Shown here one piece after another: positions 5,137 to 5,190 of a stretch of DNA of 5,190 nt. Source of the stretch: Spirochaetales bacterium (GTDB lineage Bacteria > Spirochaetota > Spirochaetia > SZUA-6 > DRHE01); assembly GCA_011049745.1 (NCBI GenBank), contig DRHE01000459.1, positions 1-5,190 of the forward strand, read 5' to 3'. How positions within the stretch are numbered: the stretch's first letter is position 1; every line of letters begins with the position of its first letter. Below the pieces are notes generated by a model, which saw only the letters and a program-made list of their open reading frames with translations, ran no database searches and had not been told where the DNA came from. The translations under genes were made by a program, and so were the position numbers.

Positions 5137-5190
5137 CCTGGACAGCTTATAAGATCACCGCTTTCACCCTTCTCTCCTATTAAAAATGTA

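Noticed and set aside
5137..5190. AGGAGAG on the minus strand at the right edge, as a gene start.
   Set aside because: The only start after it (GTG) meets a stop after six codons, and no other frame opens within the window.

Overview
The window looks like ordinary chromosomal DNA from a Gram-negative bacterium, most likely a spirochaete (Sediminispirochaeta/Treponema-like). This is an inference. It rests on the periplasmic binding protein with a processed end of the 'FAVGTQEK' type and no lipobox cysteine, the bacterial acyl-ACP thioesterase, and the style of the CopG-type antitoxin. The sequence alone does not prove it.

Layout. (1) Bases 1-159, minus strand: the N-terminus of an exported protein that runs off the left edge. 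(2) 160-375: AT-rich intergenic DNA with weak promoter-like motifs and no gene I can support. (3) 376-627, minus: a small ribbon-helix-helix antitoxin-like protein without a recognisable toxin partner; bases 421-600 are 35% GC. (4) 628-772: divergent intergenic region with a promoter candidate for the next gene. (5) 773-1561, plus: an acyl-ACP thioesterase, about 50% GC in the stretch counted. (6) 1607-4738, minus: a three-gene ABC importer operon read right to left. It encodes a solute-binding protein and two permeases that match UgpB, UgpA and UgpE (sn-glycerol-3-phosphate / glycerophosphodiester uptake) motif by motif. (7) 4739-4860: the operon's promoter region, with a strong ribosome binding site, a -35/-10 pair and a 10-bp tandem repeat just upstream. 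(8) 4861-5136, plus: the C-terminal half of an ACT-domain (ACT_7 type) protein, which seems to have lost its N-terminal half. (9) 5137-5190: no supported feature.

How the genes work together. UgpB would capture the ligand in the periplasm and hand it to the UgpA-UgpE channel. The ATPase (UgpC/MsmK type) is not in the window, since the operon ends against the convergent thioesterase, so it must be supplied from elsewhere. A GC-rich stem-loop after ugpB probably helps keep binding protein in excess over permeases. UgpE translation appears coupled to UgpA, because the ugpA stop codon lies inside the ugpE Shine-Dalgarno sequence. The thioesterase releases free fatty acids from acyl-ACP; a link to glycerophosphodiester uptake through lipid metabolism is possible but unproven.

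I see no clearly new biological system. The items most worth a second look are the halved ACT gene, the tandem repeat at the ugpB promoter, the ATPase-less operon and the orphan antitoxin.
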